Positions 33,077 to 42,081 of a stretch of DNA of 64,000 nucleotides are shown here, piece by piece. A model generated the notes under the pieces. It made no database searches. It was not told where the DNA came from and saw nothing but the letters and a program-made list of their open reading frames with translations. A program made the translations under genes and the position numbers. This DNA is from Paenibacillus sp. NAIST15-1. GTDB lineage: Bacteria; Bacillota; Bacilli; Paenibacillales; Paenibacillaceae. The stretch spans positions 1 through 64,000 of the forward strand of contig NZ_BBYF01000007.1 of assembly GCF_001894745.1 (NCBI RefSeq). The letters run 5' to 3'. Numbering within the stretch: the stretch's first letter is position 1; every line of letters begins with the position of its first letter.

Positions 33077-34771
33077 ATGAAATTTAGTGATTACACATAT
33101 GTTCGACCTGATGCGAAGTTAATTGAGCAGCAAATTAAACAATTGATTAGTTCCTTTGAAGCTGCGGAAAGCTTCGAACAGCAAGATCGCATCATGTCAG
33201 ACATCAACAAGCTCCGCAGTGAATTCGATACGCAAGCGCAGTTGGTATCCATTCGCCATTCGATCGATACAAATGACGAATTCTACAAAGCAGAACAAGA
33301 GTATATGGATGAAGTAGGTCCCGTTATCCAAGAATACATAACTGACTATTATCGGGCGCTAGTGAATTCGAAGTATAGAGCGGAGCTCGAGGCGAAGTGG
33401 GGCGTTCAACTGTTCCAGTTGGCAGAGAAGATGCTCAAGACATTCAGCCCTGAGATCATTGAAGACTTGCAGCTGGAGAACAAGCTGTCGACAGAATATT
33501 CCCAATTGATTGCTTCTGCGAAAGTTCTATTCGAAGGGGAAGAGCGCACGCTGGCACAGCTGACACCGTTCGAGTTGTCCACAGATCGCGTTATGCGCAA
33601 GCGTGCTTCTGAAGCGAAGTTCGGCTTTATGTCCGAGAACGAAGCGAAGTTCGACCGCATTTATGATGATCTGGTTAAGGTGCGTACGAAGATTGCGAAG
33701 AAACTGGGCTACGAGAATTATGTTCAGCTTGGATACGACCGTATGTGCCGTACCGATTACAATGCGGAAATGGTAGCGAACTTCAGAGCGCAGGTGTTGG
33801 AACATATCGTGCCAGCAGCTACGAAGCTGAAGGAGCGTCAAGGCAACCGGATCGGCGTTGATCAAATGTACTACTATGATGAGTCGTTTAACTTCAAGAC
33901 AGGGAATGCGACGCCGAAGGGTGATCCAGATTGGATTGTACAGAACGGTGCTAAAATGTATGAAGAATTGTCGCCAGAGATGAATGAGTTCTTTACGTTT
34001 ATGCGTGAGAACGAGCTGATGGATCTTGTCAGTAAGAAAGGCAAGCAAAGCGGCGGGTACTGTACATTCTTGAGTGAATATGGCGCACCGTTTATTTTCT
34101 CCAACTTCAATGGTACATCCGGCGATATCGATGTTTTGACACATGAAGCGGGCCATGCGTTCCAAGTGTACGAGAGCCGTCACTTCGAAGTGCCAGAATA
34201 CAACTGGCCAACGTATGAAGCTGCAGAAATTCACTCGATGAGCATGGAGTTCTTCACATGGCCATGGATGGAGCTGTTCTTCCAAGAAGACACGGAGAAG
34301 TATAAGTTTGCTCATTTGGCTGACGCGCTGTTGTTCATCCCATACGGAGTAACGGTGGATGAATTCCAGCACTTTGTATACAGCAATCCGGAAGCAACAC
34401 CTGCGGAGCGCAAGGCTGCTTGGCGCGACATCGAGAAGAAGTACTTGCCACACAGAGACTATGAAGGCAATGATTACTTGGAGCGCGGCGGATTCTGGCA
34501 GAAGCAAGGCCATATCTATCAGTCGCCATTCTATTATATCGATTACACATTGGCACAATTGTGTGCATTCCAATTCTGGAAGCGCATGAATGAAGATTGG
34601 AAGTCCGCTTGGGCAGACTATCTGAAGCTGTGCCGTGCAGGAGGAAGTCAATCCTTCACAGGCTTGGTACAAGTAGCGGGACTGATCTCACCATTCGAAG
34701 ATGGCTGTATTGCTTCGGTGATCGGGGACATTGAAAACTGGTTGAATGGTGTCGATGATTCGGCATTGTAA
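33077..34771 (+). CDS. M3-family oligoendopeptidase, copy 1
   Basis: A 564-residue zinc peptidase of the M3 family (the non-PepF oligoendopeptidase group), which cuts short peptides in the cytosol. The zinc site is HEAGH at residues 356-360, and the third ligand glutamate is in AAEIHSMSMEFF at residue 384. ATG 33077 is 8 bases after AGAGGGTG. In front lies an 11-codon frame starting at 33044 whose stop overlaps this ATG (ATGA). First of three tandem paralogues; a strong terminator follows, so it is its own unit. Confidence 0.92.
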   Translation: MKFSDYTYVRPDAKLIEQQIKQLISSFEAAESFEQQDRIMSDINKLRSEFDTQAQLVSIRHSIDTNDEFYKAEQEYMDEVGPVIQEYITDYYRALVNSKYRAELEAKWGVQLFQLAEKMLKTFSPEIIEDLQLENKLSTEYSQLIASAKVLFEGEERTLAQLTPFELSTDRVMRKRASEAKFGFMSENEAKFDRIYDDLVKVRTKIAKKLGYENYVQLGYDRMCRTDYNAEMVANFRAQVLEHIVPAATKLKERQGNRIGVDQMYYYDESFNFKTGNATPKGDPDWIVQNGAKMYEELSPEMNEFFTFMRENELMDLVSKKGKQSGGYCTFLSEYGAPFIFSNFNGTSGDIDVLTHEAGHAFQVYESRHFEVPEYNWPTYEAAEIHSMSMEFFTWPWMELFFQEDTEKYKFAHLADALLFIPYGVTVDEFQHFVYSNPEATPAERKAAWRDIEKKYLPHRDYEGNDYLERGGFWQKQGHIYQSPFYYIDYTLAQLCAFQFWKRMNEDWKSAWADYLKLCRAGGSQSFTGLVQVAGLISPFEDGCIASVIGDIENWLNGVDDSAL

Positions 34772-34808
34772 GCAATCAGTATTGAATAGCAACTGATATG
34801 AACATTTG

Positions 34809-34840
34809 GACCACAAGCACGAGTCGTGCTTGTGGTCTTT
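34809..34840 (+). terminator. Terminator after oligoendopeptidase copy 1
   Basis: GACCACAAGCACGA pairs perfectly with TCGTGCTTGTGGTC, followed by TTTG. A degenerate relative follows copy 3. Confidence 0.88.
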
Positions 34841-34988
34841 GCATAAGGTCAAATTTTTGCTGTTCTCCGTTTATTGCAAATTGATGTACTGTTAATATTA
34901 GGGGAGAGGAGAGGGGGTGGTAGATAGTTTTTTTACTTCTTCCATGTATGGCAATTAAAAGGCGGGTAGAATAAAGCTAAAGTGTTTC

Positions 34989-35082
34989 GGAACTTCATGT
35001 GGGTGCAGCCGGCTTCTATTTTCTAAAATATTTCCCACCAAAATAATCTATGGATCATCTAATAGAGAGGGTGCATAAGAAG
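34989..35082 (+). repeat. 94-bp 5' flank repeat of oligoendopeptidase copy 2
   Basis: Nearly identical to 36802-36895 in front of copy 3: begins GGAACTTCATGTGGGTGCAG and includes CCACCAAAATAATCTATGGA. Only the last ~40 bases (AATAATCTATGGA onward) are shared with copy 1. It carries the ribosome site and probably the promoter, and marks the duplicated unit. Confidence 0.85.
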
Positions 35083-36777
35083 ATGAAGTTTAGTGAATAC
35101 GCATATGTCCGACCGGATGCGAAACAAATTGAACAGCAAATGAAACGACTGATCCGTTCCTTTGAAGCTGCAGAAAGCTTCGAGCAGCAGGATGACATCA
35201 TGTCCGACATTAACAAGCTTCACAGTGTATTCGATACACAGGCGATATTGGTATCCATTCGCCATTCGATCGACATGAATGATGAATTCTACAAAGCTGA
35301 GAAGGAATACATGAACGAGGTAGGTCCAGTGATCCAAGAATACACAACAGACTACTATCGGGCGCTTGTGAATTCGAAGTTCAGAGCGGAACTTGAACAG
35401 AAATGTGGCATTCAACTGTTCCAGGTGGCTGAGAAGATGCTCAAGACGTTCAGCCCAGAAATTATTGAAGACTTGCAGCTGGAGAACAAGCTCTCAACCG
35501 AATATGCTCAAATAATCGCTTCTGCTAAAATCTCATTTGAAGGGGAAGAGCGTACATTAGCCCAATTGGCACCGTTCCAGCAGTCAACGGATCGTGACAT
35601 GCGCAAGCGTGCGTCTGACGCGTATTACGGTTTCATGGCAGTGAATGAAGAGAAGTTCGACCGTATTTACGATGATCTGGTCAAAGTACGTACGAAGATT
35701 GCGAAGAAGCTGGGCTACGAGAATTATGTTCAGCTTGGCTATGACCGCATGTACCGTACGGATTATGATGCGAACATGGTCGCGAATTTCAGAGCACAGG
35801 TGCTGGAACATATCGTGCCAGCCGCTGTGAAGTTGAAGGAGCGCCAGCGCAATCGGATCGGCATTGATCAAATGTACTACTATGACCAAGCATTCGACTT
35901 CAAGACAGGCAATGCAGCACCGAAGGGCGATCCAGAATGGATCGTTGAGAACGGGGCGAAGATGTATCAGGAACTGTCTCCGGAGATGAATGAGTTCTTC
36001 ACTTTCATGCGTGAGAACGAGCTGATGGATCTTGTCAGCAAGAAGGGCAAGCGAAGCGGCGGTTACTGTGCGTACTTGAGTGAGTATGGCGCGCCGTTTA
36101 TCTTCTCCAACTTCAATGGCACGTCCCATGATATCGACGTATTGACGCACGAAGCGGGCCATGCGTTCCAAAAGTACGAGAGCCGTCATTTGGAAGTACT
36201 TGAATATAACTGGCCAACTTATGAAGCAGCAGAAATTCATTCCATGAGCATGGAGTTCTTCACATGGCCTTGGATGGAGCTGTTCTTCAAGGAAGATACA
36301 GAGAAGTACAAGTTCGCTCACTTGTCTGGAGCGCTGTTGATCATGCCATACGGTGTATCCGTAGATGAATTCCAACACTTTGTATACAGCAATCCAGAAG
36401 CAACGCCTGCAGAGCGTAAGGCAGCATGGCGCGAGATCGAGAAGAAGTACTTGCCGTACTGGAATCATGAGGATAATGATTACTTGGAGCGTGGCGGTCT
36501 TTGGCAGAGGCAAGACCATATCTATCGAAGGCCATTCTACTATATCGACTACGCATTGGCACAGTTGTGTGCTCTCCAATTCTGGAAGCGCATGAATGAA
36601 GATTTTACATCCGCTTGGGCAGATTATTTGAAGTTGTGCCGTGCAGGCGGAAGTCAATCCTTCACAGGCTTGCTTCAAGTAGCCGGCTTAATTTCACCAT
36701 TCGAGAATGGCTGTATTGCTTCAGTTATCGGTGATATCGAGAACTGGTTGAATAGTGTCGATGATGCGGCATTGTAA
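35083..36777 (+). CDS. M3-family oligoendopeptidase, copy 2
   Basis: 564 residues, the same length as its neighbours. Zinc site HEAGH at residues 356-360 and AAEIHSMSMEFF are intact. It is the most diverged copy in the last third: EIEKKYLPYWNHEDNDYLER and RRPFYYIDYALAQLCALQFW replace blocks shared by copies 1 and 3. A longer frame from ATG 35050 adds MDHLIERVHKK, but AGAGAGGGTG fits ATG 35083. No T-tailed terminator lies between it and copy 3, so read-through is likely. Confidence 0.92.
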   Translation: MKFSEYAYVRPDAKQIEQQMKRLIRSFEAAESFEQQDDIMSDINKLHSVFDTQAILVSIRHSIDMNDEFYKAEKEYMNEVGPVIQEYTTDYYRALVNSKFRAELEQKCGIQLFQVAEKMLKTFSPEIIEDLQLENKLSTEYAQIIASAKISFEGEERTLAQLAPFQQSTDRDMRKRASDAYYGFMAVNEEKFDRIYDDLVKVRTKIAKKLGYENYVQLGYDRMYRTDYDANMVANFRAQVLEHIVPAAVKLKERQRNRIGIDQMYYYDQAFDFKTGNAAPKGDPEWIVENGAKMYQELSPEMNEFFTFMRENELMDLVSKKGKRSGGYCAYLSEYGAPFIFSNFNGTSHDIDVLTHEAGHAFQKYESRHLEVLEYNWPTYEAAEIHSMSMEFFTWPWMELFFKEDTEKYKFAHLSGALLIMPYGVSVDEFQHFVYSNPEATPAERKAAWREIEKKYLPYWNHEDNDYLERGGLWQRQDHIYRRPFYYIDYALAQLCALQFWKRMNEDFTSAWADYLKLCRAGGSQSFTGLLQVAGLISPFENGCIASVIGDIENWLNSVDDAAL

Positions 36778-36796
36778 GCAAATCGTACTGATTTGC
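36778..36796 (+). repeat. Short hairpin between copies 2 and 3
   Basis: GCAAATC pairs with GATTTGC across GTACT, followed by AATTT. Too weak for a confident terminator. Confidence 0.4.
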
Positions 36797-36801
36797 AATT
36801 T

Positions 36802-36895
36802 GGAACTTCATGTGGGTGCAGCCAGCTTCTATTTTCTACAATATTCCCCACCAAAATAATCTATGGATTATCTAATAGAGAGGATGCATAGGAAG
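36802..36895 (+). repeat. 94-bp 5' flank repeat of oligoendopeptidase copy 3
   Basis: Second copy of the flank at 34989-35082, with only a few substitutions. It shows that the duplication that made copies 2 and 3 included the upstream region. Confidence 0.85.
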
Positions 36896-38590
36896 ATGAA
36901 GTTTAGTGAATACGCATATGTCCGACCGGATGCGAAACAAATTGAACAGCAAATGAAACGACTGATCCGTTCCTTTGAAGCTGCAGAAAGCTTCGAGCAG
37001 CAGGATGACATCATGTCTGACATTAACAAGCTTCGCAATGAATTCGATACACAGGTGCAAATGGTATCTATTCGCCATTCGATCGATACGAATGATGAAT
37101 TCTACAAAGCCGAGCAGGAATACATGGACGAGGTAGTTCCAGTAATCCAAGAATACATAACAGACTACTATCGGGCGCTTGTGAATTCGAAGTTCAGACC
37201 AGAACTTGAACAGAAATGGGGCATTCAGCTGTTCCAGTTGGCTGAGAAAATGCTCAAGTCGTTCAGCCCTGAAATAATTAAAGACTTGCAGCTGGAGAAC
37301 AAGCTGTCAACCGAACATTCTCAATTGATCGCTTCTGCCAAAATCCCATTCGAAGGAGAAGAGCGTACACTGGCACAATTGACACCATTCGAGCTGTCTA
37401 CAGATCGTGACATGCGTAAGCGTGCATCTGAGGCGAGGTTCGGATTCATGGCGGAAAACGAAGCGAAGTTCGATCGCATTTATGATGATCTGGTGAAAGT
37501 ACGTACGAAAATTGCAAAGAAGCTTGGCTACGAGAATTTTGTTCAGCTTGGATATGACCGGATGTGCCGTACGGATTATGATGCGAACATGGTCGCGAAT
37601 TTCAGAGCACAGGTGCTGGAACATATCGTGCCAGCTGCAATGAAGCTGATAGAGCGCCAACGCAAGCGGATCGGCGTTGATCAAATGTACTACTATGACG
37701 AATCCTTCAAATTCAAGACAGGCAATGCAGCACCGAAGGGCGATCCAGAATGGATCGTTGAGAACGGAGCGAAGATGTATCAAGAACTGTCTCCGGAGAT
37801 GAACGAGTTCTTCACTTTAATGTGTGAGAACGAGCTGATGGATCTTGTGAGCAAGAAGGGTAAGCAAATCGGCGGTTATTGCACATTCTTAAGTGAGTTT
37901 GGCGTGCCGTTTATCTTCTCCAACTTCAATGGTACGTCTCATGATATCGACGTATTGACACACGAAGCGGGCCATGCGTTCCAAGTGTACGAGAGTCGTC
38001 ATTTCGAGGTTCCGGAATATAATTGGCCAACTTATGAAGCGGGAGAAATTCATTCGATGAGCATGGAATTCTTCACGTGGCCTTGGATGGAGCTGTTCTT
38101 CCAAGAAGATACAGAAAAGTATAAGTTCGCTCATTTGGCGGGCGGATTGCAGTTCATTCCACACGGTGTATCTGGAGATGAGTTCCAGCATTTCGTATAC
38201 AGCAATCCGGAAGCAACACCTGCGGAGCGCAAGGCTGCTTGGCGCGACATCGAGAAGAAGTACTTGCCGCACAGAGACTATGAAGGCAATGATTACTTGG
38301 AGCGCGGCGGATTCTGGCAGAAGCAAGGACATATTTATCAATCGCCATTCTACTATATCGATTACACATTGGCACAATTGTGTGCATTCCAATTCTGGAA
38401 GCGCATGAATGAAGATTGGAAGTCCGCTTGGGCAGACTATTTGAAGCTGTGCCGTGCAGGAGGAAGTCAATCCTTCACAGGTTTGGTACAAGTAGCGGGA
38501 CTGATCTCACCATTCGAAGATGGCTGTATTGCTTCAGTGATCGGGGACATTGAGAACTGGTTGAACAAGGTTGACGATACTGCCTTGTAA
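36896..38590 (+). CDS. M3-family oligoendopeptidase, copy 3 (mosaic)
   Basis: 564 residues with HEAGH at 356-360; the third zinc ligand is kept in AGEIHSMSMEFF (copies 1 and 2 have AAEIH). The first ~150 bases are almost base-for-base copy 2, whereas from about 38204 to the end the DNA is almost base-for-base copy 1 (for example DIEKKYLPHRDYEGNDYLER). This is the pattern left by gene conversion or unequal crossing-over. Private changes such as KQIGGYC and LMCENE suggest some independent drift. ATG 36896 follows AGGATGCATAGGAAG. Confidence 0.92.
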   Translation: MKFSEYAYVRPDAKQIEQQMKRLIRSFEAAESFEQQDDIMSDINKLRNEFDTQVQMVSIRHSIDTNDEFYKAEQEYMDEVVPVIQEYITDYYRALVNSKFRPELEQKWGIQLFQLAEKMLKSFSPEIIKDLQLENKLSTEHSQLIASAKIPFEGEERTLAQLTPFELSTDRDMRKRASEARFGFMAENEAKFDRIYDDLVKVRTKIAKKLGYENFVQLGYDRMCRTDYDANMVANFRAQVLEHIVPAAMKLIERQRKRIGVDQMYYYDESFKFKTGNAAPKGDPEWIVENGAKMYQELSPEMNEFFTLMCENELMDLVSKKGKQIGGYCTFLSEFGVPFIFSNFNGTSHDIDVLTHEAGHAFQVYESRHFEVPEYNWPTYEAGEIHSMSMEFFTWPWMELFFQEDTEKYKFAHLAGGLQFIPHGVSGDEFQHFVYSNPEATPAERKAAWRDIEKKYLPHRDYEGNDYLERGGFWQKQGHIYQSPFYYIDYTLAQLCAFQFWKRMNEDWKSAWADYLKLCRAGGSQSFTGLVQVAGLISPFEDGCIASVIGDIENWLNKVDDTAL

Positions 38591-38614
38591 GCCTTCAATT
38601 GAAGTAGTAATGAA

Positions 38615-38645
38615 GGCCACAAGCGAAAAGTACTTGTGGTCTTTG
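38615..38645 (+). terminator. Terminator after oligoendopeptidase copy 3
   Basis: GGCCACAAG pairs with CTTGTGGTC, followed by TTTG. It resembles the copy 1 terminator but its stem is shorter. Confidence 0.65.
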
Positions 38646-38777
38646 CATTCGGAGCAGATGGAGTAACAGTGGAAGAGGATTGGGAATTACAGGGTTCGTA
38701 ATCGTGTGCGGTCGTGTATAATATAGCTGTGAAAGTTATTGAGCGATAACTGGATTGGTTGAGGAAGGAGGGATAGC

Positions 38778-39074
38778 ATGAAGATGAAGTGGCTAGGCAT
38801 CGCGTGTGGGAGCTGTCTGCTCCTAACACTTATTTTAATAAGTGTAGCTAGCCTAACCACAGCTGGCAAATGGCTGGGCCTCACAGCTGCAATCCTGATT
38901 GGAATAGGCGCCTTATTATTTGGCGTGTTTGCCGATCCGAATCAGGCACGATATATCCACCATACGAGCAGTAAGGACGAGCGGCAGAAACGTGAACGGT
39001 GGGGAACCTTGTTTCTAATCATGTCCACCCCATTTATTGTGCTATCTCTGATTTTATTAGCAATTAGCCAATAG
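38778..39074 (+). CDS. DUF5316 family membrane protein
   Basis: 98 residues with three hydrophobic helices: GIACGSCLLLTLILISVASL, WLGLTAAILIGIGALLFGVF and GTLFLIMSTPFIVLSLILLA, separated by a charged loop with DERQKRERWG. Size and layout fit the DUF5316 family of unknown function. AAGGAGGG precedes the ATG. Confidence 0.75.
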   Translation: MKMKWLGIACGSCLLLTLILISVASLTTAGKWLGLTAAILIGIGALLFGVFADPNQARYIHHTSSKDERQKRERWGTLFLIMSTPFIVLSLILLAISQ

Positions 39075-39135
39075 CTTGGGTACGAACTTTCGGTATCAGA
39101 AATCATGGATTAACTAGTCAACAGGAGATTCATTC

Positions 39136-39717
39136 ATGCACTTTGTATTGTTACTTGTAGCAGGGCTCTTTGCCATTTTTTTAGTGTCTAGCATCATTCG
39201 GCATGATTATCGCAATATCGTATTTCAATCTATTGTTCTCTCGGTAATGCTTCTGCTGTATATCGTATTCCGCAAGGATCAGAAGCGGAGTAATGAATTC
39301 GTGATTTGGTTGTACTTGAATCGTGAGCAGCTTCGACAAGAAGGAACCAACTATGAACAATGTCTAATTGATCACGAATCCGAATTCGTGCAGTATGAGG
39401 TCTGTCTATCCTTCGGGATATTCAGCTATCGAACGAAAACGGGCTATTATGTGAAGGGTTATCATCTGACACCGCTTCTGAATATGGCCTTCAGTCTGTA
39501 TACCTTCGTATTTGGCTGGTGGGCGCTCCCAGCTGGGCCTATCAATACGGTGCGTGCACTAGGTTTTAATCTGTTAGCCAAGCCGAAGAAGCTGGAAGAG
39601 GTACTGACCGAGATTGAGGTAGAAGTGAACGATGCGCTGCGTAAGGAAGAACAGAAGAAGATGAAAAAGCAGTCTCGCATGTCGAAGGAAGAACGTGTGT
39701 TTGACAACCAACTATAA
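39136..39717 (+). CDS. Hypothetical membrane protein with lysine-rich tail
   Basis: 193 residues: two N-terminal helices (FVLLLVAGLFAIFLVSSIIR, IVFQSIVLSVMLLLYIVFRK), a soluble middle (VIWLYLNREQLRQEGTNYEQ), one hydrophobic stretch (FSLYTFVFGWWALPAGPI) and a highly charged C-terminal tail (DALRKEEQKKMKKQSRMSKE). The tail probably stays in the cytosol. No family recognised. Confidence 0.65.
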   Translation: MHFVLLLVAGLFAIFLVSSIIRHDYRNIVFQSIVLSVMLLLYIVFRKDQKRSNEFVIWLYLNREQLRQEGTNYEQCLIDHESEFVQYEVCLSFGIFSYRTKTGYYVKGYHLTPLLNMAFSLYTFVFGWWALPAGPINTVRALGFNLLAKPKKLEEVLTEIEVEVNDALRKEEQKKMKKQSRMSKEERVFDNQL

Positions 39718-39775
39718 CGACAACAATTCTGTGCATATTGCTGTGGCATCTGCATGGTAGAAGGAGCGGATTCGA

Positions 39776-40456
39776 ATGATTAAAGCAGTAATTTTTGATT
39801 TTGATGGCTTGATTGTCGATACGGAAACAGCATGGTATGAGTCGTATAAACAGGTAAGTGCTGCATACGGAGTAGACTTGAAAATAGAAGTATGGGGACA
39901 GTGTGTCGGTGCTTCCTTCGAGCACTTTGATCCTTTGGATTATATCGTAGAACATGCAAATCGTCCGATAGATCGAGATGAATTCAAGCGGGAGGCGGAT
40001 GCGCAGTTCGCGATTATCATGGAAGGGAAGGGCTTGAGACCTGGAGTTGAGATGTATCTAACCGAAGCGAAGCGTACTGGATTACGTATCGGACTTGCAT
40101 CTAGCTCGAATCGTGTGTGGGTTGAATCCTATTTGAATAAGTTCAATATTCGATCATACTTTGAAGTTGTGAACACGTCAGATGATGTGGAACGTATCAA
40201 GCCTGCTCCAGATTTATATGAGAAGACGCTGCGTGAACTTGATGTTGAAGGCACGGAAGCGGTTGCGTTCGAAGATTCGATGCACGGCATGATCGCAGCC
40301 AAAGCAGCGGGAGCTTACTGTGTGGTCGTACCGAACAATGTTACCTCGCATATGGAATTCACAGGCAGTGATGGACGATTAGACTCGATGGCGGAGAAGG
40401 AATTGAATGCTGTACTCGCAAGCGTCGCACCGAGCTCCCAAGTTGAATCTGTGTAA
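39776..40456 (+). CDS. HAD-superfamily hydrolase, beta-phosphoglucomutase-like (YhcW type)
   Basis: A 226-residue HAD-IA phosphatase or mutase. Motif I VIFDFDGLIVDTE holds the nucleophile aspartate, motif II is LASSSNRVWVESYL, motif III lysine is in RIKPAPDLYEKTL and motif IV is AFEDSMHGMIAAKAAG. The cap between motifs I and II is intact, unlike in the HAD remnant at 15171. Closest in pattern to B. subtilis YhcW. Substrate likely a sugar phosphate, not provable here. Confidence 0.9.
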   Translation: MIKAVIFDFDGLIVDTETAWYESYKQVSAAYGVDLKIEVWGQCVGASFEHFDPLDYIVEHANRPIDRDEFKREADAQFAIIMEGKGLRPGVEMYLTEAKRTGLRIGLASSSNRVWVESYLNKFNIRSYFEVVNTSDDVERIKPAPDLYEKTLRELDVEGTEAVAFEDSMHGMIAAKAAGAYCVVVPNNVTSHMEFTGSDGRLDSMAEKELNAVLASVAPSSQVESV

Positions 40457-40485
40457 CAAAAAATGGTGAATTGGAGGATATAGAT

Positions 40486-40677
40486 TTGTCATTTGTATGG
40501 GAGAACATAGTTGGAGGAATTCTGTTCCTGCTTGTTCTAGTCGCAGTGATGATCGGAGTGGTTCTTCTAATTGTTCGCTCAAAGCAGCGCACCTCTCAAT
40601 TGCATGTCAGAATCGAGAAGTTGGAACGTCAGGTGAATGAACTACAAGGTCTTCCCGCCAATAAACAACGATACTAA
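40486..40677 (+). CDS. Small membrane protein with C-terminal coiled coil
   Basis: 63 residues: one helix NIVGGILFLLVLVAVMIGVV followed by a coiled-coil-like SKQRTSQLHVRIEKLERQVN. TTG start 8 bases after GGAGG; the TTG at 40471 overlaps the ribosome site. No family recognised. It lies between the HAD and Nudix genes and may be co-transcribed with them. Confidence 0.7.
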   Translation: MSFVWENIVGGILFLLVLVAVMIGVVLLIVRSKQRTSQLHVRIEKLERQVNELQGLPANKQRY

Positions 40678-40725
40678 CGATCGGAACTCTAATGATCTGT
40701 TCTACATGAAAGTTGGGGGATAGAA

Positions 40726-41211
40726 ATGACTGCATCGAATGAAATTACATATGGTATGTATACAATGTGTATGGTACAGGATGGAGATCAAGTACTCTTG
40801 ATGAATCGTCCTGACAGTAAGGGTTTTCCTGGATATTTGGCTCCGGGAGGCAAGGTCGAATTTCCAGAAAGTCTGACAGAGGGAGCGATTCGAGAAGTCT
40901 ATGAGGAGACAGGTTTGCGAGTGAGTGGACTGATCTATAAGGGCTTGGACGAATATGTCGTTCCTTCTACGAATTATCGGTACATGGTATTCAATTATTT
41001 GGCTACCTCCTATGAGGGAGAATTGTTGAAGAATCCTCCTGAGGGGGAATTGGGGTGGGTGCCAATTGAGGAAGCGTTGGAATTGCCAATGCAGTCCTGG
41101 TTCAAACGAAAGTTTTCTTTGTTTTTCAAGGAAGGGACATTTGAGATATCTGTAGTATGGAATGAAGAGGAGAAGCAAGCGATAGAAGAGAAGATTGTCT
41201 TGCTTGTATGA
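40726..41211 (+). CDS. Nudix hydrolase, 8-oxo-dGTP diphosphatase-like
   Basis: A 161-residue enzyme. NRPDSKGFPGYLAPGG precedes the Nudix box GGKVEFPESLTEGAIREVYE, which continues ETGL; all catalytic residues are present. The Y-L-A-P-G-G context resembles MutT/YtkD-like enzymes. A terminator (41266-41296) follows. Substrate not proven. Confidence 0.9.
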   Translation: MTASNEITYGMYTMCMVQDGDQVLLMNRPDSKGFPGYLAPGGKVEFPESLTEGAIREVYEETGLRVSGLIYKGLDEYVVPSTNYRYMVFNYLATSYEGELLKNPPEGELGWVPIEEALELPMQSWFKRKFSLFFKEGTFEISVVWNEEEKQAIEEKIVLLV

Positions 41212-41265
41212 GGAAGAGGACAACCAAACGTGTAGTTGTGAACTCGTATCATGTAGCCTTCGCAG

Positions 41266-41296
41266 AAAACGCCGAGATTGCCTGGCGTTTTTTTTG
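41266..41296 (+). terminator. Terminator after the Nudix gene
   Basis: AAAACGCC pairs with GGCGTTTT, followed by more T. Confidence 0.88.
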
Positions 41297-41486
41297 TGTG
41301 TTTATATCGAAATCATGTCATGCATGCCCTCTGCATGATCCGACATTCTTGTTGAAGAGGGAACGCAGCACTCATTGTATCTTAATGAGAATTATAAAGA
41401 TTGCACATTAGTAATTGGTGTGGTTAAATATGGTATTAAAGATGGAGTTGCAGGTTATTATCGCATTTTTTAGGAGGATCGATATC

Positions 41487-42056
41487 GTGTCCTTGCTTAT
41501 AATTCTTGCGGAACTGGGGCTGCGCATACTTCTTAGAACAACAGCGCCTCTAAGCTGTTCAGAAGAAGAAACGAGGGAATACAAGCGGGCATATCAGGAA
41601 GCGCTTGATGGGGATGGCATCGTGCGGATTGCTCCTTCTTATTCAAAAGAACGGTTTGTACGTTACATCGCTGCTGCGGAGAACGTGCTGCTACACGGGT
41701 CGAATCATCCAGAAATCGATGAGCTGCTTACGAAGCAGCAAACGTTGTACAACGGGATCATGACCGAGGCGGTTTTTGCGACTAGTGATGGGATCCACCC
41801 GTGGAGGAGTGGGACGATTTATTTGCTGTCCAAGGATACGTTCAACGGCCCCGAACAGAAAGCTGCCGCGTTCGATGAATGGACCAGTTGCACTTCAGTA
41901 AAGCCGCTCGCTCGCATTCATGTCGAGCCGTCAGACTTTATATTCTTAGATCATGTAGCAGCGCATAAGAGCACAGAATCTGCCGCATGGACCTGGTTGT
42001 TATACAAATGGAGATCGCGCGCTCGTAAACGAATGCAATCGACGCCCCAAGTATAA
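41487..42056 (+). CDS. Hypothetical protein with HGSN...AVFATSDG motifs
   Basis: 189 residues. Blocks include ERFVRYIAAAENVLLHGSNH, QQTLYNGIMTEAVFATSDGI and VKPLARIHVEPSDFIFLDHV. I know of no named family, but the order H-G-S ... A-V-F-A-T-S-D ... VKP...EP is seen in small uncharacterised bacterial proteins, and it loosely parallels the DUF6886 protein at 15644. An ADP-ribosyltransferase-like fold is possible but speculative. GTG start 9 bases after AGGAGG; the frame open from 41415 has no better start. Confidence 0.7.
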   Translation: MSLLIILAELGLRILLRTTAPLSCSEEETREYKRAYQEALDGDGIVRIAPSYSKERFVRYIAAAENVLLHGSNHPEIDELLTKQQTLYNGIMTEAVFATSDGIHPWRSGTIYLLSKDTFNGPEQKAAAFDEWTSCTSVKPLARIHVEPSDFIFLDHVAAHKSTESAAWTWLLYKWRSRARKRMQSTPQV

Positions 42057-42081
42057 ATATAGTGTTTGGAGGAGAAAGAAA

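Noticed and set aside
33527-34672. Long antisense open frame (381 codons) inside oligoendopeptidase copy 1, with related ones in copies 2 and 3
   Set aside because: It mirrors the codon pattern of the sense genes, recurs only because the genes are duplicated, and has no ribosome site or known protein pattern.
34989-36895. Mobile-element repeats flanking oligoendopeptidase copy 2
   Set aside because: The 94-bp repeats are direct, carry the gene's own start region and no transposase; they are part of the gene duplication.
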